Part shown: positions 33,716-43,081 of the stretch, piece by piece | How positions within the stretch are numbered: position 1 is the first letter of the stretch | Layout of the letters: every line of letters begins with the position of its first letter | DNA from: Leptolyngbya sp. CCY15150 | GTDB lineage: Bacteria > Cyanobacteriota > Cyanobacteriia > RECH01 | Direction of reading: 5' to 3' | DNA length: 56,845 nt | NCBI RefSeq assembly: GCF_016888135.1 | Contig: NZ_JACSWB010000143.1 | Coordinates: forward strand, 1 to 56,845 | Position numbers and translations under genes: made by a program | Notes under the pieces: model-generated | The model's input: only the letters and a program-made list of their open reading frames with translations | Databases searched by the model: none | What the model was told of the DNA's origin: nothing

Positions 33716-34159
33716 TTAGGCCGTTTGGGGCTGCCTGGCAGAGGATTGTAGGATGGGGCAAATCATGGTGTCTGATGAGCGATCGCTGGCCTCGTCGGGA
33801 ATTTGCATGAGGGCGGTTAGCTCTTGCTTAAGGGTTTGCAGTTGCTGGATGCGATCGTCTATGTCGTGAATTTTGCGCTCTAGGTTCTCGCGCACCTCTG
33901 CACAGGGCAACTGACCTTGGTCGTGAATCTCTAGGATATGTCGGATTTCCTGGAGGCTAAAGCCCAGCCGCTGAGACCGTTTGACAAAGGCTAGGCGGGT
34001 CAATGTGTCTGGGGAGAACAGCCGAAAGCCTCCTTCTGTGCGGCTAGCGGCCTGCAGCAGTCCAATTTCTTCGTAGTATCGAATGGTTTTGATAGACACC
34101 TGGCTCTGGGCATGGAGTTCGCCAATTTTGAGCAGGGGTAGAGAAGCAGATTGGGTCAT
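33716..34159 (-). CDS. MerR-family transcriptional regulator
   Basis: The 147-residue regulator has a winged-HTH reading LLKIGELHAQSQVSIKTIRYYEEIGLL, followed by RLAFVKRSQRLGFSLQEIRHIL and a dimerisation helix. Cysteines C86 (LPCAEV) and C134 (MICPIL) are the likely effector ligands. This is fewer than MerR or ZntR use, so the metal or oxidant sensed is uncertain. It is transcribed in the same direction as, and downstream of, the mercuric-reductase-like gene (89-bp gap), so it may be in that operon. The frame reaches 34204, but the ATG at 34159 (MTQSASLPL) fits better. Confidence 0.88.
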   Translation of the reverse strand: MTQSASLPLLKIGELHAQSQVSIKTIRYYEEIGLLQAASRTEGGFRLFSPDTLTRLAFVKRSQRLGFSLQEIRHILEIHDQGQLPCAEVRENLERKIHDIDDRIQQLQTLKQELTALMQIPDEASDRSSDTMICPILQSSARQPQTA

Positions 34160-34248
34160 ATCATTGACGTCATAATAGATTGCCAGCGCAGGGGGGCAAC
34201 GCAACAGCGATCGCCCATGGTGTAGCGATCGCTGGATGGAACTTACCC

Positions 34249-35796
34249 TTAGGATAGCTTGGTTAGCAACCCTAGGAAGCGTTTCGAGGTAGGAGTTAAC
34301 AAGGTACGGCGATAGGCATCGGCTGCTTTTTTGATGCCCTCGGCTTGGGTCGGGTAGGGATGAATGACGCCGGAGAGGGTGCTAAGCCCCAATCCACCTA
34401 CCATGGCGGCGGTAATCTCGCTGATCAGGTCACCGGCATGGCGGGCAACAATGGTCGCACCGAGGATTTTATCGCCCCCACGGGTGTGGATGATTTTGAC
34501 AAAGCCTTCCGTCTCACCATCGGCGATCGCTCGGTCTACGGCGCTCATAGGAATTTTGATCACATTGATATCAATACCTTGTTTCTGGGCATCTCGTTCA
34601 TAGAGACCCACATGGGCAATCTCTGGATCCGTGTAGGTGGCCCAGGGCATCACGAGATTGCTGAGGCGATAGCGACCGAGACCAAAGGGAGAAAAGAGAG
34701 TATTTTTTAGAACAATCCGAGCTGCGGCATCGGCGGCATGGGTAAATTTCCAGTTCATGCAAATGTCCCCAGCGGCGTAGATTTTGGGGTTGGTGGTTTG
34801 CAAATAGTCGTTGACCACCACACCGCGCCGCTGATCGTAGTCCACACCGACGGCTTCTAGGTTCAGGGTCTCGACATTGGGTGCCCGACCAGCTCCAGCC
34901 AGAATCTCGTCCACCTCTAAGGTATGGGTTTCGCCTTGACAGCTATAGTGAATCACCTTGCCGCTGGGGGTGCGTTCCACGCGCTGCAGGTCGCAACCGA
35001 GGACGAGTTGAATGCCATCTTGGATGAAGGCCTGTTGCACAATGGCGGCAGCATCCGGATCTTCTTTGTTGAGCAAATGCTCGCCCCGGTGGAACAGCAC
35101 CACCTGGCAGCCGAGGCGGTGGAAGGCCTGGGCCAGTTCACAGCCAATCGGGCCGCCGCCGATCACCGCTAGGCGTTGGGGGCGCTCGGTGAGGTTAAAG
35201 ACCGTTTCGTTGGTGAGAAAGCCGGCCTCGGCTAGACCTTCGATGCTGGGACGCACGGCCCGGGCTCCGGTGGCAATCACGGCTTTCTTAAACGTCAGCC
35301 GTTGCCCCTGCACAACGACGGTATTGGAGTCCACAAAGGCACCGTCACCGAGGAAGACATCAACGCCAATTCCCTGAAAGCGATCGGCGGAATCATGATG
35401 ACTAATGCCGGCCCGCAGTTGGCGCATCCGTGCCATGACGGCGGCAAAGTCTACGTCAATCTGGTCGGGTGGATGGATGCCAAAGGGAGCTGCGTTGCGC
35501 ATGTCTGCCACCACCCGCGAAGAGCGAATCAGGCATTTTGAGGGCACACAACCCACGTTTAAACAATCACCACCCATCAAATGCCGCTCAATCAGCGCCA
35601 CCTTCAAACCCAGTCCCATACCTGCAGCTCCGGCGGCCACTACTAAGCCCGCCGTGCCAGCACCAATCACCACCAAATCGTAGCGATCGCTTGGGGTAGG
35701 ATTCGTCCAATCCGCCGGATGGACATGGTTCACCAACTGTTGGTTATAGTCATCCATCGGGGAGATGGGCGCAGCTTCAAAGGCAGAATAGGACAT
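34249..35796 (-). CDS. Mercuric-reductase-like FAD pyridine-nucleotide disulfide oxidoreductase
   Basis: The 515-residue flavoprotein of the dihydrolipoamide dehydrogenase/MerA family has the FAD motif VVIGAGTAGLVVAAG, the redox-active disulfide GGDCLNVGCVPSK, the NAD(P)H motif VIGGGPIGCELAQAF and the C-terminal FAD motif IYAAGDIC. The dimer-interface region ends GVIHPYPTQAEGIKKAADAY. MerA's extra N-terminal metal-binding domain and C-terminal vicinal cysteines are absent, so mercury reduction is not assured; Synechocystis slr1849 is a similar type. It sits between merR and a TVP38 membrane protein on the same strand, a recurrent association. The start is uncertain: ATG 35796 chosen, and 35757 possible. 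Confidence 0.88.
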   Translation of the reverse strand: MSYSAFEAAPISPMDDYNQQLVNHVHPADWTNPTPSDRYDLVVIGAGTAGLVVAAGAAGMGLGLKVALIERHLMGGDCLNVGCVPSKCLIRSSRVVADMRNAAPFGIHPPDQIDVDFAAVMARMRQLRAGISHHDSADRFQGIGVDVFLGDGAFVDSNTVVVQGQRLTFKKAVIATGARAVRPSIEGLAEAGFLTNETVFNLTERPQRLAVIGGGPIGCELAQAFHRLGCQVVLFHRGEHLLNKEDPDAAAIVQQAFIQDGIQLVLGCDLQRVERTPSGKVIHYSCQGETHTLEVDEILAGAGRAPNVETLNLEAVGVDYDQRRGVVVNDYLQTTNPKIYAAGDICMNWKFTHAADAAARIVLKNTLFSPFGLGRYRLSNLVMPWATYTDPEIAHVGLYERDAQKQGIDINVIKIPMSAVDRAIADGETEGFVKIIHTRGGDKILGATIVARHAGDLISEITAAMVGGLGLSTLSGVIHPYPTQAEGIKKAADAYRRTLLTPTSKRFLGLLTKLS

Positions 35797-35908
35797 GGGA
35801 GGTATGGGGTAAGGGAATGCAGGGCAAGTGGTGGATGGCGAGGGGGGATTCAGCATTGAAGGCAATCTAACGCACAAGGCTGGCGCTAGGGGACGAGGTG
35901 AGCGCTAT

Positions 35909-36685
35909 CTAGCTGGGTTCATCCATGGCTGCGGCTGGATTGTCGAGATCACCGACTTCCTGAGCCAAGGCCCGGCGAGCAATGCGGGTGACAAACCAGG
36001 TGACCCCAAAGGTGGTGATCAAACCGACGATGAACAGGGCATATTCTGCAGGGCTCTTGGGGCGATTGCTCTGGGTGAACAGAGCCGCTAAACTGCCGAC
36101 AGCAGAGCCCAGGTAGGTATAGAGAAGAGTGCCGGGAATCATGCCCACAAAGCCGATGACGTAGTCGCGCAGGGAGACCCCCGTGATGCCAAAGGCGTAG
36201 TTCAGCAGCACAAAGGGAAAGACGGGGGAGAGGCGGGTGAGCAAGACTATTTTTAGCCCCTCGCGACCCACGGCCTGGTCAATCGCCTGGAACTTGGGAT
36301 AGGCTTCTAGCTTTTTCGAGACCCAATCGCGGGCTAGGTAACGCCCAACGAGGAAGGCGGCTGTTGCACCTAAACTGGCACCGATGAACGCATAGATCGA
36401 TCCAGCCCCAACGCCAAACAGGGCACCTGCCCCCAGGGTCAGCAAGCCACCGGAGACGAAGGCTACCGTCGCAACCAAATACACAGCAATCAACGCGATG
36501 GGCCCGATCGCTCCCAGACCGGCAATCCACTCTAGGGTAGATTGAATCGTGGTCTGAATGGGAGAGCCGGGGGTGGTATCTTGAGCGATCGCTGTGCCGG
36601 TGCTCAGGAGTAAACCGAGGATGGAAAATCCTATCATCAATACAAGGGTTGAGGATAAACGAACTGGAGACAGGTAACGCGTCAT
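35909..36685 (-). CDS. TVP38/TMEM64-family membrane protein (VTT domain)
   Basis: The 258-residue protein has a signal-anchor region (LVLMIGFSILGLLLSTGTAI) and several further membrane helices. The VTT/SNARE-associated signatures are GALFGVGAGSIYAFIGASLG, LVGRYLARDWV, and VLLTRLSPVFPFVLLNYAFG followed by GVSLRDYVIGF. This family is distantly related to DedA and is often encoded beside, or fused to, mercuric-reductase-like flavoproteins, as here (112-bp gap, same strand, upstream). A role in lipid movement or membrane redox stress is inferred. ATG at 36685 is preferred over 36709. Confidence 0.88.
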   Translation of the reverse strand: MTRYLSPVRLSSTLVLMIGFSILGLLLSTGTAIAQDTTPGSPIQTTIQSTLEWIAGLGAIGPIALIAVYLVATVAFVSGGLLTLGAGALFGVGAGSIYAFIGASLGATAAFLVGRYLARDWVSKKLEAYPKFQAIDQAVGREGLKIVLLTRLSPVFPFVLLNYAFGITGVSLRDYVIGFVGMIPGTLLYTYLGSAVGSLAALFTQSNRPKSPAEYALFIVGLITTFGVTWFVTRIARRALAQEVGDLDNPAAAMDEPS

Positions 36686-37188
36686 AGGGATAGTCCGGTG
36701 AGGAAGCAAGGGTGGTGTATTGCTAATCCTAATTTAGAGGGACGTTGCCCCTAGGACATGATGCCTATCTAAGCAAAACATAAATGTTTCCTGAGAAGAT
36801 TGGAATCTACAGGATGTCGGTGATGGGCAGGATACCTAGGATCTGTTTGGTCAGAACGTATGTACTAAATCTCGGGATTTGGTGTAGGATGGCAGTAGAT
36901 TTTGATAGGCATGACTCCAGTCTTAGTGAAGAGCTTCCTCCAGCCTCTTCTTCAACCTGTGATACAAATCCTGGATTTTGACCTAGTAGGGTGCCGTTAG
37001 GCGAAGCCGTAACGCACCATCTTGGTACAACACACCTAAAAAGATGCATTAGGGACTACTTGCAAGTCTTGTTAAAAGATAATTTTCAGGTTTTTCTAAT
37101 GCGCTGCTTTAGTTGTGTTGTAGTACTTGGAGCGATCGCGAGGGATTGGGTCGATCGATGAATTGAACATAGCTTGTGAGCGATCGCC
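36686..37188. other. Intergenic region between TVP38 and nurA
   Basis: The gap is 503 bases between divergent genes. It carries a palindromic dispersed repeat at 36986-37020 (separate entry), an AT-rich stretch, and a HIP1 octamer just before the nurA start. No convincing gene is present; frames at 36784-36981 and 36807-37049 are antisense to each other and lack protein features. Confidence 0.45.
36986..37020. repeat. Dispersed palindromic repeat, copy 1
   Basis: The stretch GTAGGGTGCCGTTAGGCGAA continuing to GCCGTAACGCACCAT is a hairpin: GGTGCCGTTAGGC pairs imperfectly with GCCGTAACGCACC. Its reverse complement recurs, with few changes, twice in the 93-bp tandem at 49612-49797. Such GGTGCGTTACG/TAACGCACC palindromes are familiar multicopy repeats in cyanobacteria. 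Confidence 0.75.
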
Positions 37189-38376
37189 GTGTTAGATCTG
37201 ACCAAGTTGGCCCAGCAAATGCAAGGCATAGGGCAGCATTTAAATCAGGAAGCCGCTACGGTGCGACAGCGTCTCGACCGGGCGACGGTGCTGGTGGCCC
37301 AGGCGGCAGAGCGACAGGCTGAGCTGGTGGCACACCATGACACCTGGGGCGATCGCTTAGGGTTCACCGCTGCTTGCCCCATTGAGCCCTTGGACACGGC
37401 TGTACCCCTGACGGCGGCCCCCAATGCCCACAGCGTTTTGGCTACCGACGGTTCTCAAATCGCGCCCAGCCACCATGAAATTGCCTACTGCTATCTGGTG
37501 AATGTGGGGCGGGTGGCGTTGCACTACGGGCAGTCGCGCTATCCGCTGCTGGATAGCTTGCCTGAGGTGTTTTATCGCGCCGAAGATCTCTATGTATCGC
37601 GGCAGTGGGGCATTCGCACTGAGGAGTGGATGGGCTACCAGCGCACGGTGTCGGAGGCGGCAGCTTTGGCAGACTTGGCGATCGCCTGCCAATCTCCCCA
37701 GCCAGGGGCAGCTCCGAGCCTAGCTATGGTGGATGGCTCGTTGATTTACTGGTTTTTAGATCCCCTGCCCCATGAGGCCCGCGATCGCCTTCTGCCGCCT
37801 ATTCTTGCCGCTTGGGAACGCCTACGGGCCGCCCGCATTCCCCTGGTGGGTTACCTGAGCGCCTCCCGCAGCAGTGAAGCACTGAACTTTTTGCGGCTGC
37901 ACACCTGCCCCCACGCCACGCCCGACTGCCAAACCCACTGTGCCGGCCAGTCGGAGACTGCTCCCTGCCAGGTGTTGACGCCCCTGCGGGATACGGTGCT
38001 TTGGGGATTACGGCTGCAGCCGGGGCAGCGCGGCCCCTTTTGGCGCAGTTCGGCCCACATTCTGTCTCTCTATGGTGAGCATACGATTTACTTTTGCTAT
38101 GCCCATGTGGGGTCTGAGATTGCCCGCATTGAAATGCCGGAGTGGGTGGCGCTGGATGACACTCTGCGGGACATCGCGCTTAGCTTGACGCTCACCCAGG
38201 TGCAAAAGGGCTACGGCTATCCGGTGGCGTTGGCGGAAGCTCATAACCAAGCGGTGGTGCGAGGGGGCGATCGCTCTCGGTTTTTTGCGTTGCTGGAACA
38301 GCAGATGATCCGGGCAGGTTTGCAGAATATTGGCACATCTTATAAAGAAGCCCGTAAGCGGGGCAGCATTGCCTAA
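37189..38376 (+). CDS. nurA: NurA-domain 5'-3' nuclease
   Basis: The 395-residue protein has NurA-domain signatures: VLATDGSQIAPSHHE with the metal-binding D87, and SLAMVDGSLIYWFL with D182. In archaea NurA works with the HerA helicase to resect double-strand break ends; bacterial relatives are less studied. The N-terminal helices (residues 1-55) form the usual coiled lead-in. The start is GTG at 37189, immediately after a HIP1 octamer; no closer ATG gives the full domain. The herA partner is not in this window. Substrate and role in cyanobacteria are inferred from the family. Confidence 0.85.
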   Translation: MLDLTKLAQQMQGIGQHLNQEAATVRQRLDRATVLVAQAAERQAELVAHHDTWGDRLGFTAACPIEPLDTAVPLTAAPNAHSVLATDGSQIAPSHHEIAYCYLVNVGRVALHYGQSRYPLLDSLPEVFYRAEDLYVSRQWGIRTEEWMGYQRTVSEAAALADLAIACQSPQPGAAPSLAMVDGSLIYWFLDPLPHEARDRLLPPILAAWERLRAARIPLVGYLSASRSSEALNFLRLHTCPHATPDCQTHCAGQSETAPCQVLTPLRDTVLWGLRLQPGQRGPFWRSSAHILSLYGEHTIYFCYAHVGSEIARIEMPEWVALDDTLRDIALSLTLTQVQKGYGYPVALAEAHNQAVVRGGDRSRFFALLEQQMIRAGLQNIGTSYKEARKRGSIA

Positions 38377-38412
38377 AGACGTCTAGGGAAATAATGGTTG
38401 GGTTGTAGAGGG

Positions 38413-38464
38413 CGTTCCCTGAGCGAAGTCGTTGGCGTAGCCGCCCCAAGGGGGCTAGGGAACG
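38413..38464. repeat. REP-like imperfect palindrome after nurA
   Basis: CGTTCCCT (38413-38420) and AGGGAACG (38457-38464) are perfect inverted ends. The interior includes GAGCGAAGTC and the nearly self-complementary AGCCGCCCCAAGGGGGCT. The ends resemble widespread bacterial GTTCCCTGAGCGAAGTC repeats. It may act as a terminator for nurA; no T-run follows. Confidence 0.6.
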
Positions 38465-38597
38465 GGGAGCACGGGTATTGACGTACAACTCCTAGGACTG
38501 GGGATATCTGGGGGCGATCGCTTGGAACTCGGGTTAGCATGAAGCTGTCAGGAACAAAGAGTAGGATGAATCAATCTAACACCGGGGGCTATTGAGG

Positions 38598-39437
38598 ATG
38601 CGTAACCTGCAAGAGGTTCAGGACAACCAGGCTCAAAATCAAGAGATGCAGAGCCAGGATAAACAAGGCACAACAGCGCCAGCTAGCGATCGCCCCTTGG
38701 ATCGGGCACCAGAACCGAGGCGATCGCGCCCTGTGCTGACGGCGCTGCAATATATTGCTCTGCTGTCGGTGGCGGGTCTGTTTGGATCCTTGTCCTTTGG
38801 TCTGATTAGCACCTGGCGCACGGGCTCTAGCCTGATGTCGCGGTTAACCGCTCCCCAACCGCCCGCCCAGGTAGACGTGCGCACCGTGCTGGTGCAGCAG
38901 GTGCGGGGCGCAAGTGAATTAACGACGGCAGTCTTTGCTATGGAATCGGTGGTGCCGGCCAGCCGCGATCGCACCCTAGCTGGCTACACGGTTGGCACCA
39001 CGACGCTGCTCTACATGGCCTATGGAGAAGTGCGGGCTGGCGTGGATCTGAGTGACATGACGCCCCAAAATATTCAGGTTGATGGCGACCAAATTACCGT
39101 CACCCTACCGCCACCCCAAATTCTAGATAGCAAAATTGATGTAGCTCGATCGAGCGTTTATGACTACGATCGCGGCTTTTTGGGTCTCGGCCCCGATGTG
39201 GCTCCAGAACTCCAGCAGCTTGCCCAAACCGAAACCCTGGCCAAAATTGTGGAAGCTGCCTGTCGGGAAAATTTGCTAGACGAGGCCAATGTCCGAGCTG
39301 AACTTGTGGTAACGCAGCTTTTGAGCACCGCTGGCTATGGAAACGTGACCGTTGAATCTCAGTCTGCCGACCCTGCCGCCTGTGCTGCCGCTTCAACGAC
39401 TCCAGCCCCCACCCCTGCGACAGAGACCCAACCGTAA
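38598..39437 (+). CDS. DUF4230-domain membrane-anchored protein
   Basis: The 279-residue protein has a Gln/Asn-rich cytoplasmic start, one membrane helix (ALQYIALLSVAGLFGSLSFG, about 48-68) and an extracytoplasmic DUF4230 domain (LAGYTVGTTTLLYMAYGEVR; QVDGDQITVTLPPPQILDSK; SVYDYDRGFLGLG). A Pro/Thr-rich tail ends it. Function of the family is unknown. The frame can begin with TTG at 38592, but ATG at 38598 is preferred. It precedes the SGNH-repeat membrane protein by 180 bp on the same strand and both are single-pass proteins, so they may be linked. Confidence 0.8.
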   Translation: MRNLQEVQDNQAQNQEMQSQDKQGTTAPASDRPLDRAPEPRRSRPVLTALQYIALLSVAGLFGSLSFGLISTWRTGSSLMSRLTAPQPPAQVDVRTVLVQQVRGASELTTAVFAMESVVPASRDRTLAGYTVGTTTLLYMAYGEVRAGVDLSDMTPQNIQVDGDQITVTLPPPQILDSKIDVARSSVYDYDRGFLGLGPDVAPELQQLAQTETLAKIVEAACRENLLDEANVRAELVVTQLLSTAGYGNVTVESQSADPAACAAASTTPAPTPATETQP

Positions 39438-39617
39438 TCTAACCGTCATCGGCTGGTCATCTAAAGCACCCCATCTGCCGAGCCCTTTGGGAATGTCTGC
39501 CCAATTAGTTGCCAAATCATTGGCAATCTCCTAGTGTTGTAACCGCGAATATTGACTAGAATTGGCCCAGCGGGTTCACCTTTGAACGGCTCATGGTGCA
39601 GAGGACTATCAACGCTC

Positions 39618-42600
39618 ATGTCGAATGGTGCAGACAATTCGTCTCCAGCTAGCCCCAAGTCTCGCCTAGCCCGTTGGATTCATCGGGTGCTAGGCGATCG
39701 GCGCATCCGCGTCAAGTTTCGCCTGCAGGGTAATCATCTTTACATCCTGTGCGAAGGCTCGCCCTGCCCTGATCAATCTCGGGCCCTGCTACGGCTGCTG
39801 CCGGCTTTGAAAAAGGCCCCTATCAACAAGCTGCTGCCGTCTTCCGAGCCGGAAATTTATCAAATTTTTCTCTACGGTCGAGTCACTGGGCATTCCCATC
39901 CGCTTTGGCAGGTGCCCATTTCTCTACACCAGCTCGATCGCCACTTAGAGGATCTTTACGGGGAGCCGTCAAGGGCGCAGCCTACGATCCCAGAACCCCA
40001 GCCCGCTTCCGCCATCACCCTATCCAACCGAAGCTTGGCACGGCAGGGCAAGGTGGAGGCGATCGCAGCCTACCTCAGCGAGACCCTAAGTAAGCTGGGG
40101 GTTTCGGTACAGGTACGCAGCCGACCCTTGCCCTACGAAAATCCTACCGCTGCGGTGGTGGATGGAGCCCAGATGCCTGCGGTCAGTCAGCGTCTATGGG
40201 TGACCTGTGAGGCCAGCTATAGTCCTGATCCGTCCCTGATTTCTGAGCCGGTGACCCAGCAACTGCGTGGGTTGGAGCTAGAAGGATTTCGAGATGCGGT
40301 GGTGTTCATCCAAGTGCGGGGTGAGTCGCGGCCGGATTGGGTGCTGCGGGTTGATCTAACTCCGGCCCAGGAAATTTTGAAGGAATGGGCCCGTTGGGGC
40401 GATGTTGATGCTCTAACTCGGCTGTTGAACCAGGCGCTGGCCGAGGCGCGGGTGGGCATTGCCACAACGCTTTTGAAGCAATCCACTCTGCATTTAACCT
40501 GCTGCTGGCTGCCGGCGGCGGCGCGGCAACTGGAGACCCATACACCGCCTCCCATGGAGCGGGTGCGATCGCTGATTACGCAAACCATCGATCGCCTTGG
40601 GCCCCAAGGCATTCACCAGGCTGTGCTCTATGGGCAAGTGCCCGAGCAAAACGATCCGGGCTGGGTGGAATGGCTGAGCTTGCCAGCTAGCCAGCATCAG
40701 GCTTTGGCAGAACCACCGACGATTTTGGCGCGGCGGGGAGATTGGGAAGCGATCGCCTTCTTGCTGAGTCGGCTGCTGAATCCTAATCTCGATCGCCATC
40801 TGGCTACCGCTGGCATTCGCCTCAAGCTGCTGCCCAAGGGCGATTTACTTCATGTCATGTGTGATGCGGCCATCTGTCCCGATCAACAGAAAGTGGGACG
40901 GGCGATCGCTAAATTTTTGAAATCTCTGCGCATCCCCAACCTATCTGGCGTCCGGGTCTACGGTCGGCGGGCAGGGCAAAAACGTCCCCAGTGGAGCTAT
41001 GGCATAGACTTTGTGCGCCGCCAGCGGTTTGTGCCGGAAGCCAGTCCAGACTTTGCCGCCACCGATGCCCTGGTGGGCGATCTGCTCCTGCGCCCCGATG
41101 ATGGTATTTTCCGACCGGATATTACCCCAGAGGATCTGAAAAACCGCTGGGATCAACGGTGGCGATCGCTCTTGCCGGCGATTCAGACGGGCCTGATTCG
41201 TTCGCAGTTGTTCAGCCCCTGTGATCAGACCGAATCGATCAGCGTGCCTGAAGCCAGCAACCGGCAAATGGCGTCGCCTCAGTCCCCGCGCAACGTGGCC
41301 TTGATCTGGGGAACCGTGGGGCTCTTGCTGCTGCTCCAGTGTGATTGGCTGTTGGGGCAATGGCTCTATGCCGCGCCAGAACCATCGGCGGATGACCTAG
41401 CTTATCTAGAAGACCATTCATCCCTGCTCTCGACTTCGCCGCTGCCACCCCTGCGATCGCCCGACCCGGCTGAGGAACCAGTCGCCCCTGAGTCCACGGC
41501 TCCAGCCAACTTGGCCCTGCCCGAGGATTGGACAGCAGCAGATGTTGATGAAAATGCCTTTGATGCCGGTGCTTTCACTCAGCCCGATGAGACGGTGGTG
41601 GTGGGAGATGCTGCGGGAGAACCTGAGGGCGATCCCGCCGCTAACGCATCTCCGCCCGTTGCCCCTCTCCCTTCGCCAACCGCGTCTCCTGCCCTTCCCC
41701 CCATTAACCTACCCCAAGTAGAACTCGCCGATCCTGATCTAGAGCTGCCCCTCCCCTCCTTCAACAACCCTCAGCTCGATCAAAAACTCGCCCTGTATTA
41801 CCAGCATCTGGAGCAGTATGGTGCGCCGGATGTGTTGATTATCGGTAGCTCTCGGGCCTTGCGTGGGGTGGATCCTACAGCTCTGCAGGCAGAACTGGCC
41901 ACCCTTGGCTATGAAGATGTGACCGTGTTCAACTTTGGCGTGAATGGGGCGACGGCTCAGGTGGTTGATTTAGTCATCCGGCGGCTCTTGGTGACTGAAC
42001 ATTTACCCAAGCTGATCCTGTGGGCCGACGGAGCAAGGGCATTTAACAGCGGCCGCACCGATCGCACCTATACAGGCATTGCCTCCTCGGAGGCCTACCG
42101 GGAATTAAATGCGGGAACCTTGGCTTTGCCGGTGGTGGATGCTAACCGGATTACTACCCGTCCTACTGCCCAGACCACGAGGGAAAATGTAGGATTTTCG
42201 CTCCAGGAAAGCTATCAGACGATGGATCGGTGGCTGAGCGATCGCTTGGCCCAAGGCTCCACGGTTCATGCAGAACGCGATCAGGTTAAATACTTGTTGC
42301 AACGTCAGTTCGCTGATTGGCTGCCCCGGCCGGCCGCTTCGGATACCCCCGTGATGATGACCCTCCCGGCAGAGTCTGCAGCAGTAGATGGCACTCTTCC
42401 CACCGATCTAGAAGCTATGGACAGCCAAACCCGCACAGACATTCGGGGATTTTTGCCCCTAGCTGTGGAGTTCAACCCTGCTACCTACTATCAGCAATAT
42501 GCAAGGGTGTCTGGCAGCTACGATCGCGACTATGAAGCCTTTCGCCTAGAAGGTCAGCAGGCCGAAGCCACCCAGGCCGTTCTAGCTACTGCCCAAGAGC

Positions 42601-42872
42601 ATGGCATTCCGCTGGTCTTTGTGAACATGCCGTTGACCGATGAGTATCTTGACTCGGTGCGTCTTGGCTATGAGCAAGAGTTTCGCCAGCAGCTTGTGAA
42701 TCTATCGGTGAACAACAGCGCCTTCATCTTCCGAGATTTGGGTGAAATTTGGCTGGATCAATACCAATACTTCTCGGATCCAAGTCACCTTAACCGGACT
42801 GGGGCCTTTTCGGTTTCCCAACGTCTTGCCCAAGATCCAATGATTCCTTGGGCTGTAACTACAGAAGACTAG
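39618..42872 (+). CDS. Large single-pass protein: four N-terminal repeats, TM, SGNH-like hydrolase domain
   Basis: The 1084-residue protein has four related ~100-residue units in its first ~500 residues, each with a beta-rich start (VKFRLQGNHLYILCEG; LKLLPKGDLLHVMCDA), a helix after a CPDQ/PD block, and a YGR-type strand ending P-x-W. Helical linkers such as LARRGDWEAIAFLL join them. A membrane helix (WGTVGLLLLLQCDWLLGQWL) lies near 565-585, then a Pro/Ala/acidic linker. The C-terminal domain is SGNH-like: VLIIGSSRALRGVDP with S744/S745, FNFGVNGATA (block III Asn) and SDPSHLNRTGA with D1054 and H1057. A DUF1574-type or AlgJ/AlgX-like acyl-ester role is possible. TTG at 39552 is an alternative start; ATG 39618 is chosen. 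Confidence 0.72.
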   Translation: MSNGADNSSPASPKSRLARWIHRVLGDRRIRVKFRLQGNHLYILCEGSPCPDQSRALLRLLPALKKAPINKLLPSSEPEIYQIFLYGRVTGHSHPLWQVPISLHQLDRHLEDLYGEPSRAQPTIPEPQPASAITLSNRSLARQGKVEAIAAYLSETLSKLGVSVQVRSRPLPYENPTAAVVDGAQMPAVSQRLWVTCEASYSPDPSLISEPVTQQLRGLELEGFRDAVVFIQVRGESRPDWVLRVDLTPAQEILKEWARWGDVDALTRLLNQALAEARVGIATTLLKQSTLHLTCCWLPAAARQLETHTPPPMERVRSLITQTIDRLGPQGIHQAVLYGQVPEQNDPGWVEWLSLPASQHQALAEPPTILARRGDWEAIAFLLSRLLNPNLDRHLATAGIRLKLLPKGDLLHVMCDAAICPDQQKVGRAIAKFLKSLRIPNLSGVRVYGRRAGQKRPQWSYGIDFVRRQRFVPEASPDFAATDALVGDLLLRPDDGIFRPDITPEDLKNRWDQRWRSLLPAIQTGLIRSQLFSPCDQTESISVPEASNRQMASPQSPRNVALIWGTVGLLLLLQCDWLLGQWLYAAPEPSADDLAYLEDHSSLLSTSPLPPLRSPDPAEEPVAPESTAPANLALPEDWTAADVDENAFDAGAFTQPDETVVVGDAAGEPEGDPAANASPPVAPLPSPTASPALPPINLPQVELADPDLELPLPSFNNPQLDQKLALYYQHLEQYGAPDVLIIGSSRALRGVDPTALQAELATLGYEDVTVFNFGVNGATAQVVDLVIRRLLVTEHLPKLILWADGARAFNSGRTDRTYTGIASSEAYRELNAGTLALPVVDANRITTRPTAQTTRENVGFSLQESYQTMDRWLSDRLAQGSTVHAERDQVKYLLQRQFADWLPRPAASDTPVMMTLPAESAAVDGTLPTDLEAMDSQTRTDIRGFLPLAVEFNPATYYQQYARVSGSYDRDYEAFRLEGQQAEATQAVLATAQEHGIPLVFVNMPLTDEYLDSVRLGYEQEFRQQLVNLSVNNSAFIFRDLGEIWLDQYQYFSDPSHLNRTGAFSVSQRLAQDPMIPWAVTTED

Positions 42873-42945
42873 CTCAGAATGTTGCTGCATCAGGGGTTGA
42901 CCTGCTTGTAGCGTTACCTTGCGATATGGTTTGCGATCACGAACC

Positions 42946-43009
42946 GTGAGCGAGACGCTCACGCTCGCCATGCATGCACCATCAAGGTCGTGGGAGCATC
43001 TTGCTCCCA
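42946..43009. terminator. Two perfect adjacent hairpins between convergent genes
   Basis: Hairpin 1 is GTGAGCG/CGCTCAC (42946-42952 with 42956-42962, 3-nt loop). Hairpin 2 is TGGGAGCA/TGCTCCCA (42991-42998 with 43002-43009, 3-nt loop). They sit between the SGNH-repeat gene and the converging 68-aa gene and probably end transcription in both directions. No T-run is present, so activity as an intrinsic terminator is inferred. Confidence 0.55.
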
Positions 43010-43081
43010 TGGATTCCCTATCTTCCTTCAACAACGCCCTCTGTTTCCGAGCGCGATCGGAGCACCCGTTAGCAACGCCGC

